From positions 434,001 through 498,000 of the forward strand of contig CAWCAW010000006.1 of the NCBI GenBank assembly GCA_963793645.1: a DNA stretch of 64,000 bases, written 5' to 3'. This DNA comes from CAWCAW01 sp963793645. GTDB taxonomy: Bacteria > Actinomycetota > Acidimicrobiia > Acidimicrobiales > UBA8190. Numbering within the stretch: the stretch's first letter is position 1; each line of letters starts with the position of its first letter. The notes under the pieces were generated by a model, which did not search any database, was not told the DNA's origin, and saw only the letters and a program-made list of their open reading frames with translations. The position numbers and the translations under genes were made by a program. Positions 9,069 through 16,947 of this stretch are shown one piece after another.

Positions 9069-10865
9069 TCAGGCCGTGACGGGTGGCGCTGGACCTTGGT
9101 TGGCTGTCGATGTGACCGTCACTGTCTCGGGCTGCCAGTCCGACAATGACTTGGTGCGCCGACGTCGCGGGAGGCGACGAAGAGTGCCGGCACGGGCAGC
9201 AGCCTCCTCCCTGATGAAGCGCTCGATCTTGCGGATGTTGGCGGCGGCGGCCAACAGCGCGATGAACACACTCTGGGCCGCCACACCACGAATACGGCGC
9301 CGCATGGGCGCGTCCGCCGCCTCCTTGCCCCCGTCCTTTATGTAGCCGTTCATACCCTCGATGCAGTTGCGAAGTGTGCCGTACGTGGCGTGCCAGGCGT
9401 CGCTTCCGAACAGAAGGTCCTGTGCGAGCTTGGCCCCTTCTTCGGGGGGAAGGGTCAGGCTCTGCTGCATGCAGATGACCGGTGGCCGCTGAGCGACATC
9501 GGCACGTACCGGGATCGACAGCCTGACCTTGGTGTCGCGGGTGAGGGACGCGGGCTTGAGCGCACAGCGGGCCACCGGCGCAGGGTTGGACGCCGGGCAC
9601 CGCATGCGGATATGGCCTTCGGCATCGGCGGCCTCCTTGGGGACGATCCGGTACCTCCACCTCTCATTGAGCCGGGCGAGGTAGGTGGACTCGTCGATGA
9701 CACCGTTGCGGACGTCGGTGGTGGCGTTGATGAGGACGTCGGGGATCGAGGGGCAATACCACGCCCCCTCGATAAGGAGCATCCCGCCGAACGAACCCTG
9801 GACGCCGAGCTGGTCCTTCTTGTAGTCGAGCACCACGCGATAGCCGAGCGCTCGGGCCGGCAGTTGGAAGTTCTCCGCCTTGGCCTCGGTGTAGGCCCGG
9901 TCCGCCGCGAGGAAGCCGGCGGGGTGTCCCCTGTCGCGCACACTTTTGAGTGCCACCACGGCGTTGGCGCCGGGGGCGTGCCCGGGCTTGTGCAGTGGGG
10001 CCATGCCCACGATGAGACTGGGTATATAGGTGGCGTCGTCACCGCCCTCACTCCCGGTCACCACGAGGCTGGCCTCATAGGCCCATACCGACTTGGCCGC
10101 CGGACCGCTGAGGGGGTCACCGGACACCTCCCGGCGCACATACCACTCGGCGTCAGGATCAGACGAGTGGGTAATGACCGGGGGGGCGACGTCCTTCTTC
10201 TGGCGCTTTTCCTTCCGGGCCGGGCGGGCGAAGGCCGGGATGACAGTCGCATCGACGGCGACCGATCCCTTCCATCGACGCCGTACGTCACGGGGCAGGA
10301 GTTGGAAGCTCATCTCGAGGACGGCATTCACGAACCAGGTGAGGCGCTCATAACGCTCGGCCCAGACCTCATCGCCGTGACGCGCCCGGTGGACCTCGAG
10401 GAGGCGGTTGAACTCGTGATCAGACAACCGCCGGTTCTTCGGAGCCGGCGAGGGGTCCATGAGGGTGAGGAGACCAAGCAGCCGGGTTCGCACGTTGCGG
10501 TAGACGGCCTTCCACCCGGTGGTGTCGGTGGGTGCCGGAGGGTCAGGGACACCGAGACGCTCGCGCATGGCCGGTGAGATCCGGCGGAACAGCACTTCGA
10601 CGAAGTTCTTGACGAGAAGAGGTTCGTTGGCAGTGGCGCACAACACCATCGCCACGAACAATGCCCGGAGCGGGAATGTCTCGGGTCTCCCGCCGGGACC
10701 GGCTTTGTCTTGTGCCTTCCACTTCGCCGCTCGATCGAGCAGTCCCGAGCCGTCGACGAGGCGCGTCACCCTGACGACGGTCGCGTCGGGGATAGGAGCG
10801 GGCTCGGTCAACCAGAAGGCCCCCTCCACGACCTCGACACTCGGGCGCTCGCCGTCGTCACCCAC
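9069..10865 (-). CDS. DDE transposase (IS1182/IS4-like)
   Basis: About 598 residues. The N-terminal part (PLRALFVAMVLCATANEPLL) resembles the DUF772-type transposase head. The catalytic triad can be placed: the first Asp in VAVDATVIPAF, the second in FLAADRAYTEAKAENF, and the Glu in RNCIEGMNGYIKDGG, followed by hydrophobic helices. A basic tail ends the protein. The GTG at 10865 overlaps the stop of the upstream recombinase-like gene; a TTG at 10904 would overlap it by 47 bases. I see no clear terminal inverted repeats next to this gene, so it may be one part of a larger element. The exact IS family is uncertain. Confidence 0.78.
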   Translation of the reverse strand: MGDDGERPSVEVVEGAFWLTEPAPIPDATVVRVTRLVDGSGLLDRAAKWKAQDKAGPGGRPETFPLRALFVAMVLCATANEPLLVKNFVEVLFRRISPAMRERLGVPDPPAPTDTTGWKAVYRNVRTRLLGLLTLMDPSPAPKNRRLSDHEFNRLLEVHRARHGDEVWAERYERLTWFVNAVLEMSFQLLPRDVRRRWKGSVAVDATVIPAFARPARKEKRQKKDVAPPVITHSSDPDAEWYVRREVSGDPLSGPAAKSVWAYEASLVVTGSEGGDDATYIPSLIVGMAPLHKPGHAPGANAVVALKSVRDRGHPAGFLAADRAYTEAKAENFQLPARALGYRVVLDYKKDQLGVQGSFGGMLLIEGAWYCPSIPDVLINATTDVRNGVIDESTYLARLNERWRYRIVPKEAADAEGHIRMRCPASNPAPVARCALKPASLTRDTKVRLSIPVRADVAQRPPVICMQQSLTLPPEEGAKLAQDLLFGSDAWHATYGTLRNCIEGMNGYIKDGGKEAADAPMRRRIRGVAAQSVFIALLAAAANIRKIERFIREEAAARAGTLRRLPRRRRTKSLSDWQPETVTVTSTANQGPAPPVTA

Positions 10866-11919
10866 CGGTGCCGGCGCCTCGTTTCTTTGCCCGTCGTACC
10901 TCAAGGGGCACCATGGGAGCCAAGTACGACAGCGGGCTCAACTCAGCGGGCAAGGTGGCGAACGGGAGGTATTTCATCAACTGTTCGGGACGGACACCGG
11001 CCCACGCGGTGAGAAGCAGAAGGTGGGTGTTGATGGACAGGTGGTGAACGATCCACGTGACCCGCAGTTGCTGCACGTTGAAGCGGGCCTTGTGATCGGG
11101 CGAGCCCCGCTCGATGAAGCTGATGATGTCCCGGGCCGTGATGCGGTCACGTTCGGGACAGAAATATGGAAGGTCACCTGATTCCTGAGCCAATGCGAGG
11201 ACATCGTCGGCCCACTCGGGGAGCACCGGCACTTTGCGTGGCTTGTCTGAGGCCACCACGTTGACGACCACGTCGGCGCCGTGGACAGTGATGTCGGTGC
11301 CCACCAGACGCTGGATGTCCTCGCTCATGAGCCCAGCCCCGAGTCCGATGCCGAGCAGGGCGCGGACATTGCGACGCATGTATGCGGTCGGAAGTCCCCT
11401 CCCCCACGACGTCAAGTCGGTGACTTCGGCGGCGCTGTAGGGAGGCACCACCCCGGAACGCGGCATGCCGATGGACTTCGGGGGATAGACGCTCGGGCCG
11501 AGGACAGCGGCACCGATTTTCCACAGCTGGGTCCGGTAGTTGGTCCTGCTTCCCGGGGTGAGACGGGCACAGCCCTCGTGGATGAAGCGGTCGATGGTGT
11601 CGGGCCGGAGGAGGACCTCGGGGACAAGGGGCTGGCCGATGCGGTCGGCCCACACCACCAGCTGGGCCAGGATCGTCAGCTGGTTCTCGGCATCGGACAT
11701 CCGGGTGGGCCCGGTGACGATGACGGCGTCTTTCACCATCGCGTTGATCCGGTCCCAGAGAGCATCGGGGACGTCGCGGGGCCGGAACCGGTCGACGGTG
11801 CCGCTCACGGTGTCCTCAGGGCGCACCGGCGCACCGCCGTCCCAGCAGAACGATTCCCGGTCGCGAATAAAGGAGTCCTCCACCTCAGGCATGCCTTCGG
11901 GAGTGGAAAACGTCCCCAT
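10858..11919 (-). CDS. Tyrosine-recombinase-like protein, degenerate active site
   Basis: About 353 residues. The middle and C-terminal parts resemble the phage-integrase catalytic fold. RNVRALLGIGLGAGLMSEDI corresponds to the region that normally carries the first catalytic Arg (TGLRxsEl), but here the Arg is missing. QQLRVTWIVHHLSIN corresponds to the HxLRHTfathl block, keeping the second Arg but not the following His, and no clear terminal Tyr nucleophile is visible. It is translated just before the DDE transposase with overlapping stop and start. It may be an accessory DNA-binding protein of that transposase rather than an active recombinase. The start at 11919 is uncertain. Confidence 0.5.
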   Translation of the reverse strand: MGTFSTPEGMPEVEDSFIRDRESFCWDGGAPVRPEDTVSGTVDRFRPRDVPDALWDRINAMVKDAVIVTGPTRMSDAENQLTILAQLVVWADRIGQPLVPEVLLRPDTIDRFIHEGCARLTPGSRTNYRTQLWKIGAAVLGPSVYPPKSIGMPRSGVVPPYSAAEVTDLTSWGRGLPTAYMRRNVRALLGIGLGAGLMSEDIQRLVGTDITVHGADVVVNVVASDKPRKVPVLPEWADDVLALAQESGDLPYFCPERDRITARDIISFIERGSPDHKARFNVQQLRVTWIVHHLSINTHLLLLTAWAGVRPEQLMKYLPFATLPAELSPLSYLAPMVPLEVRRAKKRGAGTGG

Positions 11920-12102
11920 GCCTCGAGAGTGGTCGAAAATGAGTGATGGAAGGGGGAATCGAATTGCCCCCTCCACCCCTTTTTACCAGGACTTTTACAA
12001 TTGCTTGCAAAAATTAGCAAAACGTTTGGCCCCAAAACGCTGCCGTGAGACCCAATTCCGGCTGGAGTGAGGGGCGATGACAGCGCGAAGAACACGATGA
12101 CG
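11920..12102. other. AT-rich intergenic segment in the accessory module
   Basis: About 180 bases between the recombinase-like and the nuclease-like gene, both on the minus strand. Roughly 11980-12035 is much richer in A and T than its surroundings, with runs such as CTTTTTACC-like and CAAAAATTAGCAAAACG-like tracts. It could be the promoter of the recombinase/transposase pair or a recombination site; no direct evidence separates these. Confidence 0.4.
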
Positions 12103-12822
12103 TCAGGCCGCAACGTCGGTACCCGCCTCCCACGCGCACCACGGACACCCTGGTGAGGCGCGAGGCCCGTCGGGCTCCTCGAGCACCCCGAGGACCTCGG
12201 TCAAGAAGCCGAAGAACGTCGCGTCGTCCCGCTCGACCTCCACCCACGAGATCGGTCCCGTCAACGCCCCGACGGAGTTTTGGGTCCGGTAAGAGGTCGG
12301 ATCGAAGCACAACAGCCCCATCGACCCCACCGTCACCGCCGGCCCCTTGGCCGGGTGCTCCAGGGCCAGCGCATAGGAATGGAGCTGGCGGGAGTACTTC
12401 TCGGTGTTGGCCGTGCCCGGGACGACGGTTTTGAAGTCCACGACGGCCGCCGTCTCGTCATCACATTCGACCAAGACGTCGACCCGTCCCCGGATGAGGA
12501 GCGACGAATCTGACCCTGGGGGCACGACGGGAACGGACCTGACCCAGCGGTCTCCGCTGACGATCACACCTGGCGGCATACCCGTGGCAAGCGTCTCGGC
12601 CCTGGCACCCAGGTAGTAGCCCTTCATGGCTTTGTCGATGCGCCCGAACACCATGGGGAACGGTGCGCGGGGCCGAGGCCGCCGGAGGGCGACCTTCTTA
12701 TAGAAGCAGCGGGGGCACTCGTCCCAAAGGAAGGTCAAGTCTGTCGGGCTCAGTGCCCAAGGAGTGGAACCCCGTCCCTCCCGGCTGGGCCGCCACGGGG
12801 GCGCGTCTGTACCCTTGGCCAT
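12103..12822 (-). CDS. PD-(D/E)XK nuclease-like protein, Cas4/RecB type, with four cysteines
   Basis: A 239-residue stand-alone protein of the Cas4/RecB-C nuclease fold. LSPTDLTFLWDECPRCFYKK is the N-terminal helix with a CxxC. RGRVDVLV and AAVVDFKT are the PD-(D/E)XK core (Asp, then D-x-K), and SRQLHSYALALE is the motif with Gln and Tyr. CPWCAWE near the C-terminus gives a second CxxC. Four cysteines in this arrangement bind a 4Fe-4S cluster in Cas4 and AddB. The start ATG at 12822 follows AGGAGG at good spacing. No cas genes or CRISPR array are nearby, so a CRISPR role is unlikely; the neighbours suggest a mobile-element function. Confidence 0.75.
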   Translation of the reverse strand: MAKGTDAPPWRPSREGRGSTPWALSPTDLTFLWDECPRCFYKKVALRRPRPRAPFPMVFGRIDKAMKGYYLGARAETLATGMPPGVIVSGDRWVRSVPVVPPGSDSSLLIRGRVDVLVECDDETAAVVDFKTVVPGTANTEKYSRQLHSYALALEHPAKGPAVTVGSMGLLCFDPTSYRTQNSVGALTGPISWVEVERDDATFFGFLTEVLGVLEEPDGPRASPGCPWCAWEAGTDVAA

Positions 12823-12958
12823 GTCGGTACCTCCTGGTTAGGTGCTGGCCACGGCCCCGGGGTGTTCGTGCACCGCCGGGGCCATTTCTTGCTCTACAGC
12901 ATCAATATTACCAGGGCCATCGATTCTCTCGTGCATGAATCGTGGAACTATCTCGGTC

Positions 12959-13177
12959 ATGGCGATTGACCTGGTCACGACGGGCCAAATAGGCCAAGAG
13001 CTCGGCCTCAGCCGTCAGTGGGTCGACAAAATCATTAGCGAGGCTGGAGATTTCCCGAAACCTGAGATCGTGCTCCCGAATGGAACACGTCTGTGGCGGC
13101 GAACGAAAGCGATTAGGTGGTTTGAAAAGAACCCTCGACGCCCGTACCGGAGGTCCACAACAACCCGAGAAACCTGA
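12959..13177 (+). CDS. AlpA-like helix-turn-helix DNA-binding protein
   Basis: A 72-residue protein. LVTTGQIGQELGLSRQWVDKII is a winged-helix/MerR-like recognition motif, and FPKPEIVLPNGTRLWRRTKAIRWFEKN matches the AlpA/excisionase pattern (FPxP...g...W....v..W). Such proteins act as excisionases or regulators in integrated elements. It is divergent from the nuclease gene, with about 135 bases between them. Start ATG at 12959. Confidence 0.7.
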   Translation: MAIDLVTTGQIGQELGLSRQWVDKIISEAGDFPKPEIVLPNGTRLWRRTKAIRWFEKNPRRPYRRSTTTRET

Positions 13178-13723
13178 AGACTCGAGCGCTTCTTGCGCAC
13201 ACGGATCGCGTCTGTCCCTAGGCGGGGCAGCACTGCGCGTTATCGGACGGTTTGAGCCTCAGTCGTCGCTTCTTTATCCGGCAATTGTCAGCCGTGTGCC
13301 GGCGGCTATCACCCGCCCGATACCGGGTGATCTGCGCTCCCGACGGCCCAACACTGATGGCCCGTAGGGTGGCCCTGTACCCGGCGGTTGCGAGCGGTCA
13401 CGCCATGGGTCCGGCACTGCTTGCGAGGGGCAGCACAAGCGCTTATCCGACGGTAGATGATGACAACCGAACCGGCGATAGGGGACACCCGCCGATGAGT
13501 CTTCGCCTGGTGGCCGTGGGAGCGAGGCCTGCAAGAGCGCAGGCAAGCACCTGCTTCCACGACGGCGCACCTCCTGCCGGACGGTCGGGAAGCCGACACA
13601 CCCGTTCGGCCGTGCTCGTACTGTGGATCCGAAAAAATTCGGTGATGGATGTCGAAGAATGGCATCTCCGTTCGACTCATTGGCGAGAAGTTCACCAACC
13701 ACAAACCAAAAGGAGTGATCGAC
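13178..13723. other. Intergenic region, no convincing gene
   Basis: About 545 bases after the AlpA-like gene. Open frames exist on both strands but lack start signals or recognisable protein character. The last 15 bases hold the ribosome site AAAGGAG of the YCII gene. No copy of the tRNA-Leu 3' end was found here that could mark the far end of an integrated element. Confidence 0.4.
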
Positions 13724-14098
13724 ATGCCCCGATTCATGGGATTCGTGAGGATGGAAGAGGGTGTCGGGACACCGCCACAGTCGTTGTTCGACGCGATGGA
13801 CGAGTACATCGGTGAGCGGGCCAGCAAGGGGATCTTCCTCGACGGTGGCGGTCTCTACGGGACGGAGGATGCGGTGAACTACGTCGTCCGCCAGGGCGAG
13901 GTCACCCGTGTCGACGGGCCATACTCCGAGGCCAAGGAGGTCGTCGGCGGTTGGGCCATCATGGAATACCCGAGTCTCGAGGAAGCCGCCGAGGACCAGC
14001 GGTCCTTCGCCGAGCTCCATGCCAAGCATTGGCCCGAGGTCACGGTGATCTCCACGCTGCGCCAGATCTCGACCGGCCCGGAGGCGCCCGACGTCTGA
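13724..14098 (+). CDS. YCII/DGPF-domain protein
   Basis: A 124-residue protein of the YCII-related family, identified by RVDGPYSEAKEVVGGWAIME, the DGPF signature. Actinobacterial DGPF proteins are encoded beside ECF42 sigma factors, as here. Their biochemical role is not established. The start ATG at 13724 follows AAAGGAGTGATCGAC. The downstream sigma factor starts 83 bases later on the same strand, consistent with one operon. Confidence 0.88.
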   Translation: MPRFMGFVRMEEGVGTPPQSLFDAMDEYIGERASKGIFLDGGGLYGTEDAVNYVVRQGEVTRVDGPYSEAKEVVGGWAIMEYPSLEEAAEDQRSFAELHAKHWPEVTVISTLRQISTGPEAPDV

Positions 14099-14181
14099 CG
14101 CCGGATTCGTCCGTGCTCAGCCTGCCAGCGGCGGCAGTGGGCGGAAGGGCGGGAGGTCTGAGCCGGTATCACTACGCTGGC

Positions 14182-15465
14182 GTGGTGCCGGCTCGGACCC
14201 GTCCCGACGACCCCAACGGGGCCGTCTATGCCGTCTGGCGGACCGAGTCCGCCCGTCTCGTAGCAGCCCTCACACGGATGACTCGCGACGTGAGCCTCGC
14301 CGAGGACCTAGCCCAGGACGCCCTTGTCGCCGCGCTCGAGCAGTGGCCGGAGACGGGCGTGCCGGGCAACCCGATCGCATGGCTCATGACCGTGGCGAAG
14401 CGCCGAGCCATCGACCACTTCCGGCGCACCGAGACCATGCGCCGCAAGGTCGTCGAGCTGGGAGATGCCAGCGACAGGCAAGCGGCGGCGGTGCCCGACG
14501 TCGAAAGTCAGGTCGACTACATCGAGGACGACGTCCTCCGCCTCGTATTCCTGTCCTGCAATCCGGTGCTGACGCCCGAGTCACGGGCGGCGCTGACCCT
14601 GCGGCTCGTCGGCGGCCTCACCACGGCCGAGATCGCCCGAGGATTCCTCGTCACCGAGTCCACCATGGGGCAACGGATCTCCCGGGCGAAGAAGACGCTG
14701 TCGGAGGCCCATGCCGAGTTCGAGCTGCCGGTGGGAGCGGAACGGACCGAGCGGCTCGACGACGTGATGGCGGTCATCTACCTGATCTTCAACGAGGGGT
14801 ACACGGCCACCACGGGTGAGGACTGGATGCGCCAAGACCTCGTGGACGAGGCAATCCGGCTGGCGCGGATGCTGGTCGACCTCACTCCCGACGAACCCGA
14901 AGTGTTCGCTCTGGAGGCCCTCCTCGAGATCCAGGGCTCGCGGATGCCGGCCCGCCTCGACGAGCACGGGATCCCGGTCCTCCTGGAGGAGCAGGACCGT
15001 AGCCTCTGGGATCAGGTGCGCGTCCGGCGGGGCCTGGCGGCCCTTGGGCGAGCGGAGGAGTTGGCCGCGACCGGGGCCTCGGTCGGGCGTTACTTCCTGC
15101 AGGCCCTGATCGCGGCACAGCACGGGCGCGCTGAGCGCGCAGAGGAGACGGACTGGCACCGGATCGCGGCTCTCTACGACGTCCTGTCCCGCACCGCGCC
15201 CGGGCCGGTCGTTGAGGTCAACCGGGCCGTCGCCCACGGTCGGGCGTTCGGTGCCGACGCCGGTCTTGCCGTCCTGGAAGAGGTACGCGACGACGAGCTC
15301 GGCGAGTCACCGTTGGTGCCGAGCGTGCGTGGAGACCTGCTCGAGCGGGCTGGTCGGCACGATCAGGCGATTGCCGCGTTCACCGAGGCGGCGGCACGTT
15401 CGGCGAATGCAGGTGAACGCGCCGTACTGGTGCGCCGGGCGAACCAGAACCGGCCGCCTTCCTAG
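14182..15465 (+). CDS. ECF42-type RNA polymerase sigma factor
   Basis: About 427 residues, much longer than a minimal ECF sigma factor. Region 2 (VAALTRMTRDVSLAEDLAQD through RRAIDHFRRTE) and region 4 (LTLRLVGGLTTAEIARGFLV, TMGQRISRAKKTL) are clear. About 240 residues follow, carrying the TPR-like C-terminal extension seen in ECF41/42-type factors (NEGYTA, DEAIRLARMLVDLTPDEPE, ALLEIQGSRMPAR, NRAVAHGRAFG). There is no anti-sigma gene; in this group the C-terminal extension controls activity. Two GTG codons, 14182 and 14185, are candidate starts. Transcription with the DGPF protein suggests shared regulation. Confidence 0.93.
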   Translation: MVPARTRPDDPNGAVYAVWRTESARLVAALTRMTRDVSLAEDLAQDALVAALEQWPETGVPGNPIAWLMTVAKRRAIDHFRRTETMRRKVVELGDASDRQAAAVPDVESQVDYIEDDVLRLVFLSCNPVLTPESRAALTLRLVGGLTTAEIARGFLVTESTMGQRISRAKKTLSEAHAEFELPVGAERTERLDDVMAVIYLIFNEGYTATTGEDWMRQDLVDEAIRLARMLVDLTPDEPEVFALEALLEIQGSRMPARLDEHGIPVLLEEQDRSLWDQVRVRRGLAALGRAEELAATGASVGRYFLQALIAAQHGRAERAEETDWHRIAALYDVLSRTAPGPVVEVNRAVAHGRAFGADAGLAVLEEVRDDELGESPLVPSVRGDLLERAGRHDQAIAAFTEAAARSANAGERAVLVRRANQNRPPS

Positions 15466-15528
15466 TACTGCGCCTCCGCGTGGGGTGGAGGCTGGGATCG
15501 ATGCCCGTGCGCGATGCCTACCCGGCGA

Positions 15529-15846
15529 TCAGGGAGACGGCGACCCGATCTGATCGCAGGCGAGTGCCCTGTGGGGAGTGATCCAAGTCCTCCACAGGGC
15601 CGACCAGGGTGCCAACACTTGGATAGCTACCTCATCGGATTCGGCAAGGTCTATGTCGAGCGGTAGGCTCCTCGTCCAGTCCACCCCGGCCCGAATCGTA
15701 TGGTGACCTGGCTCGACTTCGATACGAGTGCTCCGACCCCGACCCAATCTCGCCACGACGGAACCGTCTACACGGACGGTAAACCTTCGTAGGAAGAAGA
15801 CGCCACTCCGAGGTCGGGAAACGGCGATGGACGCCTCATTAGTCAC
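15529..15846 (-). CDS. Small beta-rich protein, PEGA-like
   Basis: About 105 residues starting at GTG 15846. The core FTVRVDGSVVARLGRGRSTRIEVEPGHHTIRAGVDWTRS has the pattern of PEGA-like or related small beta domains (VDG...v..g....i.l.pG.H.i). No signal peptide or membrane segment is evident. I do not recognise a specific family. It is convergent with the sigma factor gene and probably monocistronic. Confidence 0.55.
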   Translation of the reverse strand: MTNEASIAVSRPRSGVFFLRRFTVRVDGSVVARLGRGRSTRIEVEPGHHTIRAGVDWTRSLPLDIDLAESDEVAIQVLAPWSALWRTWITPHRALACDQIGSPSP

Positions 15847-15891
15847 CGGTCCATCGTCTCCACCATTGATCGAGTGAGCGCCATCATCCGG

Positions 15892-15994
15892 TTTTCCACA
15901 CGCCCGGATGTGCCGGTCGGGGCCGCTCGCGACCGCAAGCACGACCGGGCATAGTGGAGTCGCTCGCCGTGAACGAGGCTACGCGCAACGTGCC
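15892..15994. repeat. Imperfect direct repeat R1, copy 1
   Basis: About 103 bases, from TTTTCCACACGCCCGGATGT to GCGCAACGTGCC, matching 21212-21313 in the same orientation at a rough 85-90 percent by eye. Shared landmarks in order are CCACRCGCCCG, ATGTGCCGGTCGGGG, CGCTCGCGA, CGCAAGCACGAC, GGAGTCGCT, GCCGTGAACGAGG and GCGCAACGTGCC. Neither copy contains a convincing gene. It could be a non-autonomous mobile element or a structured RNA or repeat family. Confidence 0.7.
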
Positions 15995-16452
15995 GGGTAT
16001 CGGTCGGGTGCGAGGCGGACTTCGGGTGGCGTCCGGGTAACCGGTACTCGGGGATCCCGGTGACACCTTGTAGCCATCTCCCGAGTGAGCACTGCGTCGG
16101 AGCCGGGTAATCGTGGCGAACGGTGACCCGCCCGGGATTCGCGCTGCTGAGTGATAGCGCGTGGCTTACGTCGGAGGTGAATCCGTTAGCTTTGCATTGC
16201 GTCAGCTCTGGCAGATGGAGTGTCGCCTATCCGAATCCCGGTGATAGCGCTCGGGATCGAGGGGCGGTCCGGCTGGCCCTGGCAAGGCTCTCAGAACCGG
16301 CAGTATCGTGCTCTTCGCTTAGCCTGCCATTGAGCGGTTCAACGGCATCTCGAGCGGCTGGCACATTCTTCTGATCGCGAGCAAGGCCGCTGCCAACTTC
16401 TGGATTGCATACCGATCAGTCTCCAATCGATCTGCAAAACGCCGACTGAGCT
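15995..16452. other. Intergenic region, no convincing gene
   Basis: About 458 bases between repeat R1 and the 3' end of the broken permease gene. Only short unsupported open frames are present; no RNA gene or clear regulatory site was recognised. Confidence 0.4.
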
Positions 16453-16947
16453 CTAAACGGTGCGAAGCGCCTCGGTAGGCGCCAGGCCGGCAGCGCGAAT
16501 GGCCGGGTATACGCCGGCGACGGCCCCTACCACGACTGCTGAGGCTGCCGCTGCAGCCAGGGCCACCGGCGGAACGACGGCATACCAATGGCGTGCCTCT
16601 GCATAGATCGACGTGAAGAACCCGCCCGCAATTGCTCCAACTACTCCGCCGATCAAGGCCAAGAGCACCGCTTCAGAGACGAACTGGACCGCGACATGGG
16701 TTTTAGTCGCCCCGAGGGCGCGTCGGAGACCGATCTCGTTTCGCCGTTCCAAGACGGCGATGACCATGACATTGGCAATCCCCACCCCCCCGACGAGGAG
16801 TGCCACGGCGCCGAGCGCGACGAAGAGGTTTTCGAATGCGGCGCTGGCATCGGCTCGGGCGACGATGGCATCGGACGGATTGGCGACGGCGACGTGCTGG
16901 GGAGAGGCCGGATCCGCGGTGGCCGAGAGGACAGACGCGAGTTGAGT
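16453..16947 (-). pseudogene. C-terminal part of MacB/FtsX-type ABC permease, cut by IS256-type element
   Basis: The reading frame carries the C-terminal FtsX domain of a MacB-like permease. NLFVALGAVALLVGGVGIANVMVIAV is the first helix, RRNEIGLRRALGAT the conserved cytoplasmic loop, and two further membrane segments end at PAIRAAGLAPTEALRTV. Upstream, the same frame reads LASVLSATADPASPQHVAV before entering the IS end at about 16940. The N-terminal half lies at 18438-19200 across the element. The two halves meet in the same codon phase at the shared target site, so the gene was intact before insertion. Confidence 0.85.
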
